Shown in pieces: positions 1 through 7,724 of a stretch of 24,228 bases of DNA. A model generated the notes under the pieces. It was given only the letters and a program-made list of their open reading frames with translations. It was not told the origin of the DNA and made no database searches. The DNA comes from Rhodospirillales bacterium. GTDB taxonomy: Bacteria > Pseudomonadota > Alphaproteobacteria > Rhodospirillales > JAPHTL01. The stretch covers positions 1 to 24,228 of the forward strand of contig JAPHTL010000226.1 of assembly GCA_026193355.1 (NCBI GenBank). Reading direction: 5' to 3'. A program made the translations under genes and the position numbers. The first letter of the stretch is position 1. Each line of letters opens with the position of its first letter.

Positions 1-677
1 CCCGGTTCGACCTGGGCGGGGGTGACAAATTCAAACCCGTCATAGACGATATGTTCATACATGTCGTCGGTCATGACCCAGACATGGGGATGGCGCATCA
101 GAACGTTCGTCAACGCCTTCATTTCAGCGCGAGAGTACGCCGCGCCGGTCGGATTCGACGGCGAATTGAGGATGACCCACTTGGTCTTGTCCGTGATTGC
201 CGCCTCAAGGTCCGCAGCCTGAAGCTTGAAGTTGTTCTCGGATGGACAATCGACGAATACCGGTGTGCCCTCCGCCAGAAGCGTGATGTCCGGATAAGAC
301 ACCCAGTAGGGCGCGGGGATGATCACCTCATCGCCGGGGTTGAGCGTGGCCATCATGGCATTGTAGATGCTCTGCTTGCCGCCGCAGGCGACCGATATCT
401 GGTCCGGCGTATAGTCCAGCCCATTGTCCCGCTTAAGCTTTGCGCAAATCGCCTTGCGCAGTTCAACGGTACCGGGAACCGGTGTATACTTCGTCTGCCC
501 GGCCTTCATGGCCGCCGCTGCGGCATCCTTGATGTGATCCGGTGTATCGAAGTCGGGTTCACCGGCGCCGAGTCCGATGACATCACGGCCTTCGGCCTTG
601 AGTTCTGCGGCCTTGGTCGACACGGCGAGCGTCGGCGACGGTTTGATTCTGGAAAGTCTATCTGCGATGAAAGCCAT
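1..677 (-). CDS. aspC: Aspartate aminotransferase, class I PLP-dependent (3' end beyond window)
   Basis: Partial gene; only the N-terminal 225 residues or so lie in the window. The enzyme class transfers the amino group between aspartate and 2-oxoglutarate using pyridoxal phosphate in the cytoplasm. Visible family motifs are GEPDFDTP (about residues 39-46), GGKQ (99-102), PAPYWVSYPD (121-130), the NPTG motif (175-178) and DDMYEHI (204-210). The catalytic lysine would be in the missing part. The start ATG at 675-677 gives the usual N-terminus beginning MAFIADRLSRIKPS, with a purine-rich AGGGGG about 11 nt upstream. The gene is divergent from the response regulator, with 177 bp between them. 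Substrate preference (aspartate versus another amino acid) cannot be settled from half a protein, but similarity to the Rhodospirillales/Rhizobiales AspC type is clear. Confidence 0.9.
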   Translation of the reverse strand, partial: MAFIADRLSRIKPSPTLAVSTKAAELKAEGRDVIGLGAGEPDFDTPDHIKDAAAAAMKAGQTKYTPVPGTVELRKAICAKLKRDNGLDYTPDQISVACGGKQSIYNAMMATLNPGDEVIIPAPYWVSYPDITLLAEGTPVFVDCPSENNFKLQAADLEAAITDKTKWVILNSPSNPTGAAYSRAEMKALTNVLMRHPHVWVMTDDMYEHIVYDGFEFVTPAQVEP

Positions 678-854
678 GACGGTCTTGACCCCCTGATGGT
701 CTGCGTCCTCATATAGTGTCCGGCCGGTTGATCCGGGCATGTCCGGGCGGCCCGCAACATACGCCCTAGGCGCACTGCGTATCAAGGGCGAAGAACGCAG
801 GAATGGCTGAAACCCCGGGGCGGGAGACAAATTGAGAAGGAGGGGAAGAAAATC
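678..854. promoter_or_regulatory. Divergent intergenic region, aspC / response regulator
   Basis: This 177-bp region separates two divergently transcribed genes and must hold both promoters. A CACTATATGAG stretch on the minus strand near 707-717 could contain an aspC -10 element, but I see no convincing -35 partner. A good Shine-Dalgarno sequence, AAGGAGGGG, lies just before the regulator start. No operator or RNA gene is recognisable. Confidence 0.35.
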
Positions 855-1502
855 ATGGAAGTTCTGATCGCGGACGACCATTCCATCGTGCGGAGTGGCC
901 TGCGCCATATGGTGGAGGAACTTGGCGACGATGTCACCGTCACCGAGGCGAACACATTCTGGCAGACCCTGGCGCATTGCAAGGCCACCGTCCCCGACAT
1001 GATCATCATTGATCTGAACATGCCGGGCCTCGAAGACCACGATGTTCTCCAGCCCCTTGTCCGCCTTGTCGAGCCAACGCCGGTCGTCATATTCAGCATG
1101 GAGGAACGGCCAGAAATAATGCGTGCGATCCTTGCCCGCGGTGTTCGCGCCTATATCCCGAAATCAACGGATCAGACACTTATAACCCCTATCCTGCGAC
1201 TGATCGCTGCGGGGGGAAGCTATATCCCGCGAATCCTCGCCATGCCGCCCCCTGCGGCCACAGCCAGCGATGACACGGAATGGAATCTGGCAAGCGAAGC
1301 CATTGAGGCGCTTACCAGGCGGCAACGGGAAGTTCTGGATCTTCTGGCCCAGGGCCTGCCGAACATGGACATCGGAAAACGGATGGACCTTAACCTCAGC
1401 ACCGTCAAGACCCACGTAACCGGCGTTCTCAAGGCGCTTGGCGTTGAAAACCGGACCCAGGCCGTTCTTGCCTACCGTCACTTCCTTCAGCGGAACGGTT
1501 GA
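855..1502 (+). CDS. Two-component response regulator, NarL/LuxR (FixJ) family
   Basis: This 215-residue DNA-binding regulator has an N-terminal receiver domain (about 1-122) and a C-terminal LuxR-type helix-turn-helix (about 150-210). Receiver residues are in place: acidic pair D7/D8, phospho-acceptor D53 in IIIDLNMPG, S81 and K103. The output domain begins LTRRQREVLDLLAQG and includes the recognition helix region LNLSTVKTHV. The ATG start follows AAGGAGGGG at good spacing. The gene converges on the histidine kinase and the two overlap by 74 nt at their 3' ends. The partner kinase and the nap operon beyond it suggest a role in nitrate or anaerobic regulation, but this is inferred from position. 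It is similar in layout to NarL/NarP; the sequence alone does not prove orthology. Confidence 0.9.
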   Translation: MEVLIADDHSIVRSGLRHMVEELGDDVTVTEANTFWQTLAHCKATVPDMIIIDLNMPGLEDHDVLQPLVRLVEPTPVVIFSMEERPEIMRAILARGVRAYIPKSTDQTLITPILRLIAAGGSYIPRILAMPPPAATASDDTEWNLASEAIEALTRRQREVLDLLAQGLPNMDIGKRMDLNLSTVKTHVTGVLKALGVENRTQAVLAYRHFLQRNG

Positions 1503-2964
1503 CCTTGACCCTGAAGGCGCAACTGGGAACGACCACGGCGAAGACGGACCCCCGCCCCACTTCCGAGCGCATATCAACGGGATGGCCAAGAAGCTGCGCC
1601 AGTCTATCGACGATGGCAAGGCCCAGACCAATCCCCTGACTGCGATCCCGGTCGGGATCGTTGAGTTGCATGAACTCCTCGAAAATCAGGTGGCGTTTCT
1701 CTTCAGGCACCCCAACCCCCGTATCGTGAATTTCGATCCGGATGTGGGTCTGCTGACGGCGGCACCCCAGCAGAATTTTTCCCTTCTTCGTATAATTGAC
1801 GGCATTCGAAAGGAAATTGCGGAGGATGCGCTCAAGCAGGGCGGGATCGGTCCACACCTCGGCATTGCTGTGAACAACGCGCAACTCCAGCCCCTTTTCC
1901 TTTGCGAGCGGTCTGAATTCATTGATAAGCGGGCGGAAAACCGTTGCAATGGGAATCGCGGTCTGCTTCGGCTCAACGACTCCGGCCTCCAGCTTTGAAA
2001 TTTCGAGGAGGGAAGTCAGAAGCCCGCGCATGGACTTCTGGGCCGTTCGCAGGTCGTTGACGACGGCGCGGGTTTTATCGGTATCCGCCAGCTTTCCGAG
2101 GGTGGCCGTAAACAACCCGATGGCTTCCAGTGGCGTCTGCAGGTCATGACCCGCCGCGGCCAGAAATTTTGATTTCGCGAGGTTGGCCTGTTCGGCGGCT
2201 TCCTTTGCCTCCGTCAGTTCCAGCGTCCTTTGGGCGACCTGTTCTTCCAGCGTATCGCGCGCCCGGCGTAGTTCTTCCCCGATCTGTTCAATCTGTTCGA
2301 TCTGGTTGCGCACCTGCCTCACCATGGGCCTGAATATCAGGAAGGCTTCCAGGGTCAGGGTCAGCAACGTCAGAAGAACAACAAGCGTCTCCAGATGGTA
2401 AATCTGTACGAAGCCCGCCTCCCCTTCCGCCTGATACTGGGCAACAATCTTCTCGAGTCCCACCAGCATCGGTCCATTAGCCGTCGCCGAAATGAACCGC
2501 AGTTCAAGCATGTCCGACGAAAGCTCTTTGACCGGCATGTCCATCAAGCCCCGCAAGGTCGTGATGTATTCCCGCATCTCAACATCCAGAGGGTACGCGC
2601 CGCCATAATAAAGGTCGCGAATGGCCGTGCTCATTCCGTGAGAATGGCCATTGCTCCGCCCGCCCCGGGTCAAGCCCATATGCGTTTCCGCCAACAGGTT
2701 GGTCGCCGCCTGGAGCTCTCCGATAATATACTTTCGTTCCGGCCCGTCACCGGCATCCACCAAGCGCTCTGCAAACAGTGCTGTCTGCTGGGTGAGCATC
2801 CTTTGCCGACCGCTTACATTGACTATGGACAGCGTATTTTCGTACTGAGCCGACAGCATCTCGAACGCGTAGTACGCCGAGCAGGCCAGAAGGCCGATGA
2901 CCGACAACGCGAGCAGGTATCGCCGCGTCATCCACCCGCCTTTGATCGCCTTGGCGCCCCTCAT
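1429..2964 (-). CDS. Membrane sensor histidine kinase with PilJ/NarX-type P-box sensor
   Basis: Residue numbers refer to the 511-residue form chosen here. The protein has a transmembrane segment at about 16-34, a periplasmic sensor of about 155 residues, a second transmembrane segment at about 190-211, a coiled coil at 223-264, a HisKA domain with phospho-acceptor H273 (GHDLQTPLEA), and a HATPase domain with N387 (NFLSNAVNYT), DTGVGV (414-419) and GIGLGL (444-449). Just after the first membrane segment comes SIVNVSGRQRMLTQQ, matching the P-box of PilJ-type (PF13675) sensors, which is related to the nitrate-binding P-box of NarX/NarQ. The ATG at 2962-2964 has AGGGG about 7 nt upstream; other starts are 3003 (poor spacing) and 2931. 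The last 25 or so codons are antisense to the regulator gene. Signal is probably nitrate or nitrite, by inference. Confidence 0.88.
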   Translation of the reverse strand: MRGAKAIKGGWMTRRYLLALSVIGLLACSAYYAFEMLSAQYENTLSIVNVSGRQRMLTQQTALFAERLVDAGDGPERKYIIGELQAATNLLAETHMGLTRGGRSNGHSHGMSTAIRDLYYGGAYPLDVEMREYITTLRGLMDMPVKELSSDMLELRFISATANGPMLVGLEKIVAQYQAEGEAGFVQIYHLETLVVLLTLLTLTLEAFLIFRPMVRQVRNQIEQIEQIGEELRRARDTLEEQVAQRTLELTEAKEAAEQANLAKSKFLAAAGHDLQTPLEAIGLFTATLGKLADTDKTRAVVNDLRTAQKSMRGLLTSLLEISKLEAGVVEPKQTAIPIATVFRPLINEFRPLAKEKGLELRVVHSNAEVWTDPALLERILRNFLSNAVNYTKKGKILLGCRRQQTHIRIEIHDTGVGVPEEKRHLIFEEFMQLNDPDRDRSQGIGLGLAIVDRLAQLLGHPVDMRSEVGRGSVFAVVVPSCAFRVKVNRSAEGSDGRQERPGSGFQRQAP

Positions 2965-3514
2965 GTGAGCGCCCCTGATACTTGTGATGAAGGCAAGCCC
3001 CATCCCCCCCTGAACCCACCGTGATCAACGGACCATGATGGTAACCTTCCTTCCCCACATTGGCGCAAGAATTTCTCACTCACAGGAAAGTGAAACAAAA
3101 AACACTTTACCCGCACCCCCGGTTTTTCAGATGATCGGGCATTCTCAGGATCCCCGCAGGCTCCCCACTCTGTGGAGCCATAACCTTACAGCGACAAACA
3201 ATAGTACACTATTTATATCGGATTATTGCCGCCTAGCCCTTAGACGTAATTTATTCTTTTTTTTCAACATATTGGTCATTTAATGAGCTCCGTCATACTA
3301 CCACCAACAGGCAACCATCCGTTACTGTGGCACCATACCAAACGGAAAAATTAACCGTTTTTAGATTGTGGAAATTTAACCAAAGTCAAAGCCGCCCATC
3401 CGGCCAAAGCCTAATGTCCACACGTCGGGTGACTGCCCGTTATTTACGAACACCAGAAGCCCATGGCCATCCTCGCCGGTTGGTGAGGATCTGTTTTCGG
3501 GGACGATGTAAGGA
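2965..3514. promoter_or_regulatory. AT-rich divergent regulatory region, kinase / nap operon
   Basis: About 550 bp without a convincing gene, distinctly more AT-rich (especially 3180-3400) than its surroundings. It must hold the promoters of the kinase (-) and nap operon (+). A candidate sigma70-like promoter for nap is TTGGTC at 3272-3277 and CATACT at 3294-3299, 16 bp apart, each matching the consensus at four of six positions. A 14-bp inverted repeat sits at 3200-3213. A weak hairpin with 6-bp arms, AAACGG/CCGTTT (3340-3360), lies in the presumed leader. I found no clear FNR box (TTGAT-N4-ATCAA) and no clean NarL 7-2-7 heptamer pair. Confidence 0.4.
3200..3213. promoter_or_regulatory. Inverted repeat AATAGT-AC-ACTATT, candidate operator
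   Basis: The two 6-bp arms are perfect inverted copies separated by 2 bp. The element lies in the AT-rich region between the divergent kinase and nap genes, upstream of the candidate nap promoter. Spacing and symmetry suit a dimeric regulator such as the neighbouring LuxR-type protein, but it does not match the E. coli NarL heptamer consensus. Confidence 0.3.
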
Positions 3515-4018
3515 ATGACCGCAACCGTCAGCCGCTTTCAGTTGCTGAGGGGTGAGATCGGCGGAGGGAGCAAGGCTATACGCCCCCCCCACGCGCTCAC
3601 CGAGGGGTTGTTTGTCGAAACATGCGACCGAAGCGGCGCTTGCGTGCGCGCCTGTCCTGCCAAGATCGTCACCAAAGGACGTGGCGGATTTCCGACCGTC
3701 GACTTTTCAAACGGCGAATGCACGTTTTGCATGGATTGTGTTCGTGCATGCCGCAGCGGCGCCCTTGATCGGCGCGCCCTTGAAGACGAAGCCACAGCCG
3801 CATGGACGCTCAAGGCCACCATCACAGATGCCTGCCTTGCCCTGCGCGGCGTGACCTGCCGGACATGCGGGGAATTCTGCGATTCATCCGCCATCCGCTT
3901 TCGCCTTGTCGTCGGCGGCAGCGCAATACCTGAAATTAATTTTTCGGCGTGCTCCGGATGTGGCGCTTGCATTGCGCCCTGCCCGGTCGCCGCCGTCAAA
4001 CCCGACTATCACGATTGA
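3515..4018 (+). CDS. napF: Ferredoxin-type protein NapF
   Basis: NapF is a cytoplasmic polyferredoxin thought to help mature or insert the iron-sulfur cluster of NapA before Tat export. The 167-residue product fits the family length (E. coli NapF is about 164). The N-terminus (SRFQLLRG, then IRPP) matches NapF. Cysteine groups are C37/C43/C47, C69/C72/C75/C79, C107/C115/C118/C122 and C146/C149/C152/C156. The first group lacks its second cysteine: position 40 is serine (AGC, 3632-3634), and after C79 the usual proline is arginine. The start is constrained by an in-frame TAA at 3509-3511; AAGGA abuts the ATG with no spacing, so translation initiation may be weak. First gene of the operon, 22 nt before napD. 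Confidence 0.88.
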   Translation: MTATVSRFQLLRGEIGGGSKAIRPPHALTEGLFVETCDRSGACVRACPAKIVTKGRGGFPTVDFSNGECTFCMDCVRACRSGALDRRALEDEATAAWTLKATITDACLALRGVTCRTCGEFCDSSAIRFRLVVGGSAIPEINFSACSGCGACIAPCPVAAVKPDYHD

Positions 4019-4040
4019 GGCTCTGGAGGGGAGTGTACGA

Positions 4041-4286
4041 ATGAGCATATCTGGACTTGTCGTCCATGCCCGCAGCGAAAAGCTGGCGGGAGTCAAAACA
4101 GCACTTGAAGCCTTGGAAGGCGTGGAGATCCACGCCGCAAACGAAGACGGTCGCCTCGTTGTCACCGTTGACCAGTTGGTCAACAACGAAGCAGCCGACA
4201 CCCTTTTCAAAATCCGGGAAGTGGACGGCGTCATCGATGCGGCGCTTGTCTACAACTATTTCGACGAAGATACCGTCAAAGCCTGA
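4041..4286 (+). CDS. napD: Periplasmic nitrate reductase chaperone NapD
   Basis: An 81-residue cytoplasmic chaperone that binds the twin-arginine signal peptide of NapA and holds back export until the cofactor is inserted. The N-terminus MSISGLVVHAR and overall length match NapD. The ATG at 4041 is preferred over an upstream in-frame start at 3906, because the extension would lie inside napF in another frame and GGAGGGGAG sits about 8 nt before 4041. It lies 14 nt before napA, so translational coupling with its client is likely. Confidence 0.93.
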   Translation: MSISGLVVHARSEKLAGVKTALEALEGVEIHAANEDGRLVVTVDQLVNNEAADTLFKIREVDGVIDAALVYNYFDEDTVKA

Positions 4287-4300
4287 GGAGGAGGCGAAGT

Positions 4301-6805
4301 ATGAAGCTCACACGGCGTGATTTCATCAAGACAAACGCGGCGGTTGCGGCCGCCACAGCGGCAGGCGTAACCCTGCCTGGCATCAACAAGGCGGAGGCCG
4401 CAGCAGACGGTATTCGCTGGGACAAGGGCGTCTGTCGGTACTGCGGTACTGGCTGCGGCGTTCTGGTCGGCACACGCGACGGCAAGGTCGTCGCCAGTCA
4501 GGGCGATCCCGACGCGCCGGTCAACAAGGGCCTGAACTGCATCAAGGGCTATTTCCTGCCCAAGATCATGTACGGCGAAGACCGCCTGACCAAGCCGCTC
4601 CTGCGTATGAAGAACGGCAAGTTCGACAAGAACGGCGAATTCGCACCGGTTTCGTGGGACCAGGCCTTCGACATCATGGCCGAAAAGTTCAAGGCCGCCA
4701 TCAACCCCGAAGATCCGCAGGCCACCCGCGTCGGCATGTTCGGATCGGGCCAGTGGACGATCTGGGAAGGCTACGCCGCCGCCAAGTTCTTCAAGGCCGG
4801 CTTGCGTTCCAACAACATCGATCCCAACGCCCGGCACTGCATGGCTTCGGCTGTCGGCGCATTCATGCGTGGCTTCGGCATCGATGAACCGATGGGCTGC
4901 TATGACGATCTGGAGCACGCGGACGTTTTCGTTCTGTGGGGCGCCAACATGGCCGAAATGCACCCCATCCTGTGGTCGCGTCTGACCAACACCCGCCTGA
5001 CCAAACCGGGCTGCGAAGTCCATGTCCTTTCGACCTTCGAGCATCGCAGCTTCGAACTGGCCGACAACGGCATGATCTTCACGCCGCAGAGCGATCTGGC
5101 GATTCTCAACTACATCGCCAACTACATCATCCAGAACAAGGCCTACAACCAGGACTTCATCGACAAGCACGTCAACTTCAACGCGACCACGACCGACATC
5201 GGTTACGGCCTGCGTGACGAGCACCCGCTGCAGAAAGCAGCGAAAAACCCGAACAAGGGCAAGTTCAACAAGATCTCCTTCGAGGAATACGCCAAGGCCG
5301 TTTCCGAATACACGCTGGAAAAGGCCGTCGAATTGTCCGGCGTTCCGGCCGAACAACTGGAGCGTCTGGCCAAGGCCTATGCCGATCCCAAGAAGAAGGT
5401 GTCGTCGTACTGGACCATGGGCTTCAACCAGCACACCCGTGGCGTCTGGGTGAACGGGCTGCTCTACAATGTGCACCTGTTGATGGGCAAGATCTCCGAG
5501 CCGGGCAACAGCCCGTTCTCGCTGACCGGCCAGCCCTCGGCCTGCGGCACGGCGCGCGAGGTCGGCACCTTCGCCCATCGCCTGCCGGCCGACCTGGTGG
5601 TGATGAACGAGAAACACCGTGCGTTCGCCGCCAAGACATGGAAAATCCCCGTCGAGGTCATTCCGCCGAAGCCGGGCTTCCACGCGGTTCTGCAGCATCG
5701 CATGCTGAAGGACGGCAAGCTCAACGCCTACTGGGTGCAGTGCACCAACAACATGCAGGCGGCCCCGAACATGAACGAAGAGGGGTATCCGGGCTATCGC
5801 AACGAAGCCAACTTCATCGTCGTGTCGGATCCCTATCCGACAGTCACGGCGACATCGGCCGACCTGATCCTGCCCACAGCCATGTGGATGGAAAAGGAAG
5901 GGGCCTACGGCAACGCCGAACGCCGCACCCAGTTCTGGCGGCAGCAGGTGGACGCGCCGGGCGAGGCCAAGTCCGACATCTGGCAGGTGGTCGAATTCTC
6001 GAAGCGCTTCCAGCTCAAGGATGTCTGGTCCAAGGATATGATCGCCAAGAGCGGTTATTCCGCAGACAAGTCCCTCTACGAGGTTCTGTTCGCCAATGGC
6101 CAGGTCAACAAGTTCGGCCTGGATCAGTTGCAGAAGGGGCACAACAATTCGGAGTCCAAGGACTTCGGCTTCTACCTGCAGAAGGGCATCTTCGAGGAAT
6201 ACCGGATGTTCAACTCGGCGGAAGGCATTCCCAAGAAGGGGCACGAGATGGCCGAATTCGAGGTCTATCACAACGCCCGCGGCCTGCGCTGGCCGGTCAT
6301 CGACGGCAAGGAAACGCTGTGGCGCTTCCGCGAGGGCTACGACCCGCACGTCAAGGCCGGCGAAGGGGTCAAGTTCTACGGCAAGCCGGACGGCAAGGCG
6401 GCGATCATCTTCGCCCCCTATGAGCCGCCCGCGGAAAGCCCGGACAAGGAATACGACCTGTGGCTGTCCACCGGCCGTGTGCTTGAACACTGGCATTCCG
6501 GCTCCATGACCCGCCGCGTACCCGAACTTCACCGCGCCTATCCGAGCGCCCAGGTGTACATGCACCCGGACGATGCGGAAGCCCGCGGCCTGAAGCGCGG
6601 CGATGCGATCAAGATTTCGACCCGCCGGGGCGAGGTTCTGACCCGTGTCGAAACCCGTGGCCGCAACAAACCGCCTGTTGGTCTGGTCTTCATGCCCTGG
6701 TTCGACGAAAGCCAGTTGACCAACAAGTTGACCCTGGACGCCACCGATCCGCTTTCAAAGGAAACGGATTTCAAGAAGTGTGCGTGCAAGGTCGTCAAGG
6801 CCTGA
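4301..6805 (+). CDS. napA: Periplasmic nitrate reductase catalytic subunit NapA
   Basis: NapA reduces nitrate to nitrite in the periplasm at a molybdenum bis-MGD centre. The 834-residue precursor opens with a twin-arginine signal (TRRDFIK), followed by an Ala-rich hydrophobic stretch ending near AEA (31-33). The [4Fe-4S] cluster ligands are C45, C48, C52 and C80, and the predicted Mo ligand is C180 in ARHCMASAV. Length agrees with the family (about 830). GGAGGAGG precedes the ATG by about 8 nt. Electrons should arrive from NapB, fed by NapC or NapGH. The stop codon abuts a perfect hairpin at 6805-6826. Confidence 0.97.
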   Translation: MKLTRRDFIKTNAAVAAATAAGVTLPGINKAEAAADGIRWDKGVCRYCGTGCGVLVGTRDGKVVASQGDPDAPVNKGLNCIKGYFLPKIMYGEDRLTKPLLRMKNGKFDKNGEFAPVSWDQAFDIMAEKFKAAINPEDPQATRVGMFGSGQWTIWEGYAAAKFFKAGLRSNNIDPNARHCMASAVGAFMRGFGIDEPMGCYDDLEHADVFVLWGANMAEMHPILWSRLTNTRLTKPGCEVHVLSTFEHRSFELADNGMIFTPQSDLAILNYIANYIIQNKAYNQDFIDKHVNFNATTTDIGYGLRDEHPLQKAAKNPNKGKFNKISFEEYAKAVSEYTLEKAVELSGVPAEQLERLAKAYADPKKKVSSYWTMGFNQHTRGVWVNGLLYNVHLLMGKISEPGNSPFSLTGQPSACGTAREVGTFAHRLPADLVVMNEKHRAFAAKTWKIPVEVIPPKPGFHAVLQHRMLKDGKLNAYWVQCTNNMQAAPNMNEEGYPGYRNEANFIVVSDPYPTVTATSADLILPTAMWMEKEGAYGNAERRTQFWRQQVDAPGEAKSDIWQVVEFSKRFQLKDVWSKDMIAKSGYSADKSLYEVLFANGQVNKFGLDQLQKGHNNSESKDFGFYLQKGIFEEYRMFNSAEGIPKKGHEMAEFEVYHNARGLRWPVIDGKETLWRFREGYDPHVKAGEGVKFYGKPDGKAAIIFAPYEPPAESPDKEYDLWLSTGRVLEHWHSGSMTRRVPELHRAYPSAQVYMHPDDAEARGLKRGDAIKISTRRGEVLTRVETRGRNKPPVGLVFMPWFDESQLTNKLTLDATDPLSKETDFKKCACKVVKA

Positions 6806-6826
6806 CGGGACAAAGGAGTGTCCCGT
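6805..6826 (+). repeat. Perfect hairpin at the napA stop codon
   Basis: ACGGGACA (6805-6812) and TGTCCCGT (6819-6826) form an 8-bp stem around the loop AAGGAG, extendable by two G-U pairs. It starts on the last base of the napA stop. There is no T-run, so it is not a classical terminator; mRNA 3'-end protection or processing is possible. The loop itself resembles a Shine-Dalgarno sequence, but no start codon follows closely. Confidence 0.6.
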
Positions 6827-6836
6827 TGAAGAAACC

Positions 6837-6887
6837 GGCCCGGCGAAGCCATCAGATCCACATGGTGACGATAGTTTTCGCCGGGCC
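6837..6887 (+). repeat. 11-bp inverted repeat in the napA-napG gap
   Basis: GGCCCGGCGAA (6837-6847) and TTCGCCGGGCC (6877-6887) are perfect inverted copies around a 29-nt loop. It is the second structure in the 160-bp gap between napA and napG and is GC-rich enough to be stable in RNA. No T-run follows. Confidence 0.55.
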
Positions 6888-6965
6888 AGCCAGACCGAGG
6901 GGCATGCCGGTGAGCGGTATGCGTTGGGGAAACAGGTTTAAAGGCGGATTTCGGAGAAGAGAACC

Positions 6966-7724
6966 GTGAGTAAAGCCCCCAAATCATCAGGCGGCGTCAA
7001 CCGCAGGCAGTTCCTGGCCGATACGGCCAAGGCCGCCTGTGGCGTTGGCGCTGTCGGCCTCGGAATCAGTCTCTATGCGGATGATGCGAAGGCCCTTCCG
7101 GCGACCGCCCTGCGCCCGCCTGGCGCCGGACCGGAGAGCCATTTCCTCAGCGCCTGCGTCCGCTGCGGATTATGCGTCCGCGATTGCCCATACGACACCC
7201 TGCGCCTGGCAAAATTGGGCGAACGGGTTACCGTGGGAACCCCTTATTTTGTCGCACGCGAGGTGCCGTGCGAAATGTGTGATGACATTCCATGTGTCCC
7301 CGCCTGCCCCACAGGGGCGCTTGACCACGCGCTGACCGACATCAACAAGGCGCGCATGGGTCTGGCCGTGCTGATCGACCACGAAACCTGCCTGAATTTT
7401 CTCGGCCTGCGTTGTGATGTCTGCTACCGCGTCTGCCCGGTGATCGACAAGGCGATCACACTGGAGCAGCACGCCAACCTCAGGACCGGCAAGCACGCCA
7501 TGTTCATCCCCGTCGTGCATTCCGAACACTGCACAGGGTGTGGAAAGTGCGAACGTTCCTGCGTTCTTGAAGAAGCCGCCATCAAGGTTCTTCCCCATCG
7601 CCTGGCCAAGGGTGCCCTTGGCGCGCATTACAGGCTCGGCTGGGAGGAAAAGGCCAAGGCGGGCCATGAACTAGTTCCCGGAATTATCGACCTTCCCGAC
7701 CGGATGCCGGAGGTGGTGCGATGA
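6966..7724 (+). CDS. napG: Quinol dehydrogenase periplasmic iron-sulfur component NapG
   Basis: NapG is a periplasmic ferredoxin-like protein that, with NapH, passes electrons from quinol towards NapB/NapA. The 252-residue product carries a twin-arginine signal (NRRQFLAD, 12-19) and four [4Fe-4S] motifs: CVRCGLCVRDCP (64-75), CEMCDDIPCVPACP (102-115), the long-spaced group at C142/C150/C153/C157, and CTGCGKCERSC (189-199). All expected cysteines are present. Translation starts at GTG (6966) with GGAGAAG about 7 nt upstream. Its stop overlaps the napH start (ATGA), so the two are probably coupled. The 160-bp gap from napA holds two hairpins. Confidence 0.94.
   Translation: MSKAPKSSGGVNRRQFLADTAKAACGVGAVGLGISLYADDAKALPATALRPPGAGPESHFLSACVRCGLCVRDCPYDTLRLAKLGERVTVGTPYFVAREVPCEMCDDIPCVPACPTGALDHALTDINKARMGLAVLIDHETCLNFLGLRCDVCYRVCPVIDKAITLEQHANLRTGKHAMFIPVVHSEHCTGCGKCERSCVLEEAAIKVLPHRLAKGALGAHYRLGWEEKAKAGHELVPGIIDLPDRMPEVVR

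Noticed and set aside
3035..3283. An 82-codon open frame in the kinase-nap intergenic region
   Set aside because: No ribosome binding site or domain; composition looks non-coding and it includes a poly-T tract translated as poly-Phe.
3004..3514. FNR boxes and NarL 7-2-7 heptamers upstream of nap
   Set aside because: No TTGAT-N4-ATCAA match with acceptable mismatches and no paired heptamers; single half-matches such as TACCCGC were too weak.
3327..3518. A 63-codon GTG-started frame overlapping the napF start by ATGA, considered as napE
   Set aside because: It has no ribosome binding site and no hydrophobic helix as in NapE; the overlap is probably fortuitous.
4256..6565. A 769-codon open frame antisense to napA
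   Set aside because: It mirrors a highly conserved gene with strong codon bias in GC-rich DNA; its translation is low-complexity (V/G/L/H/R-rich) with no recognisable domain.
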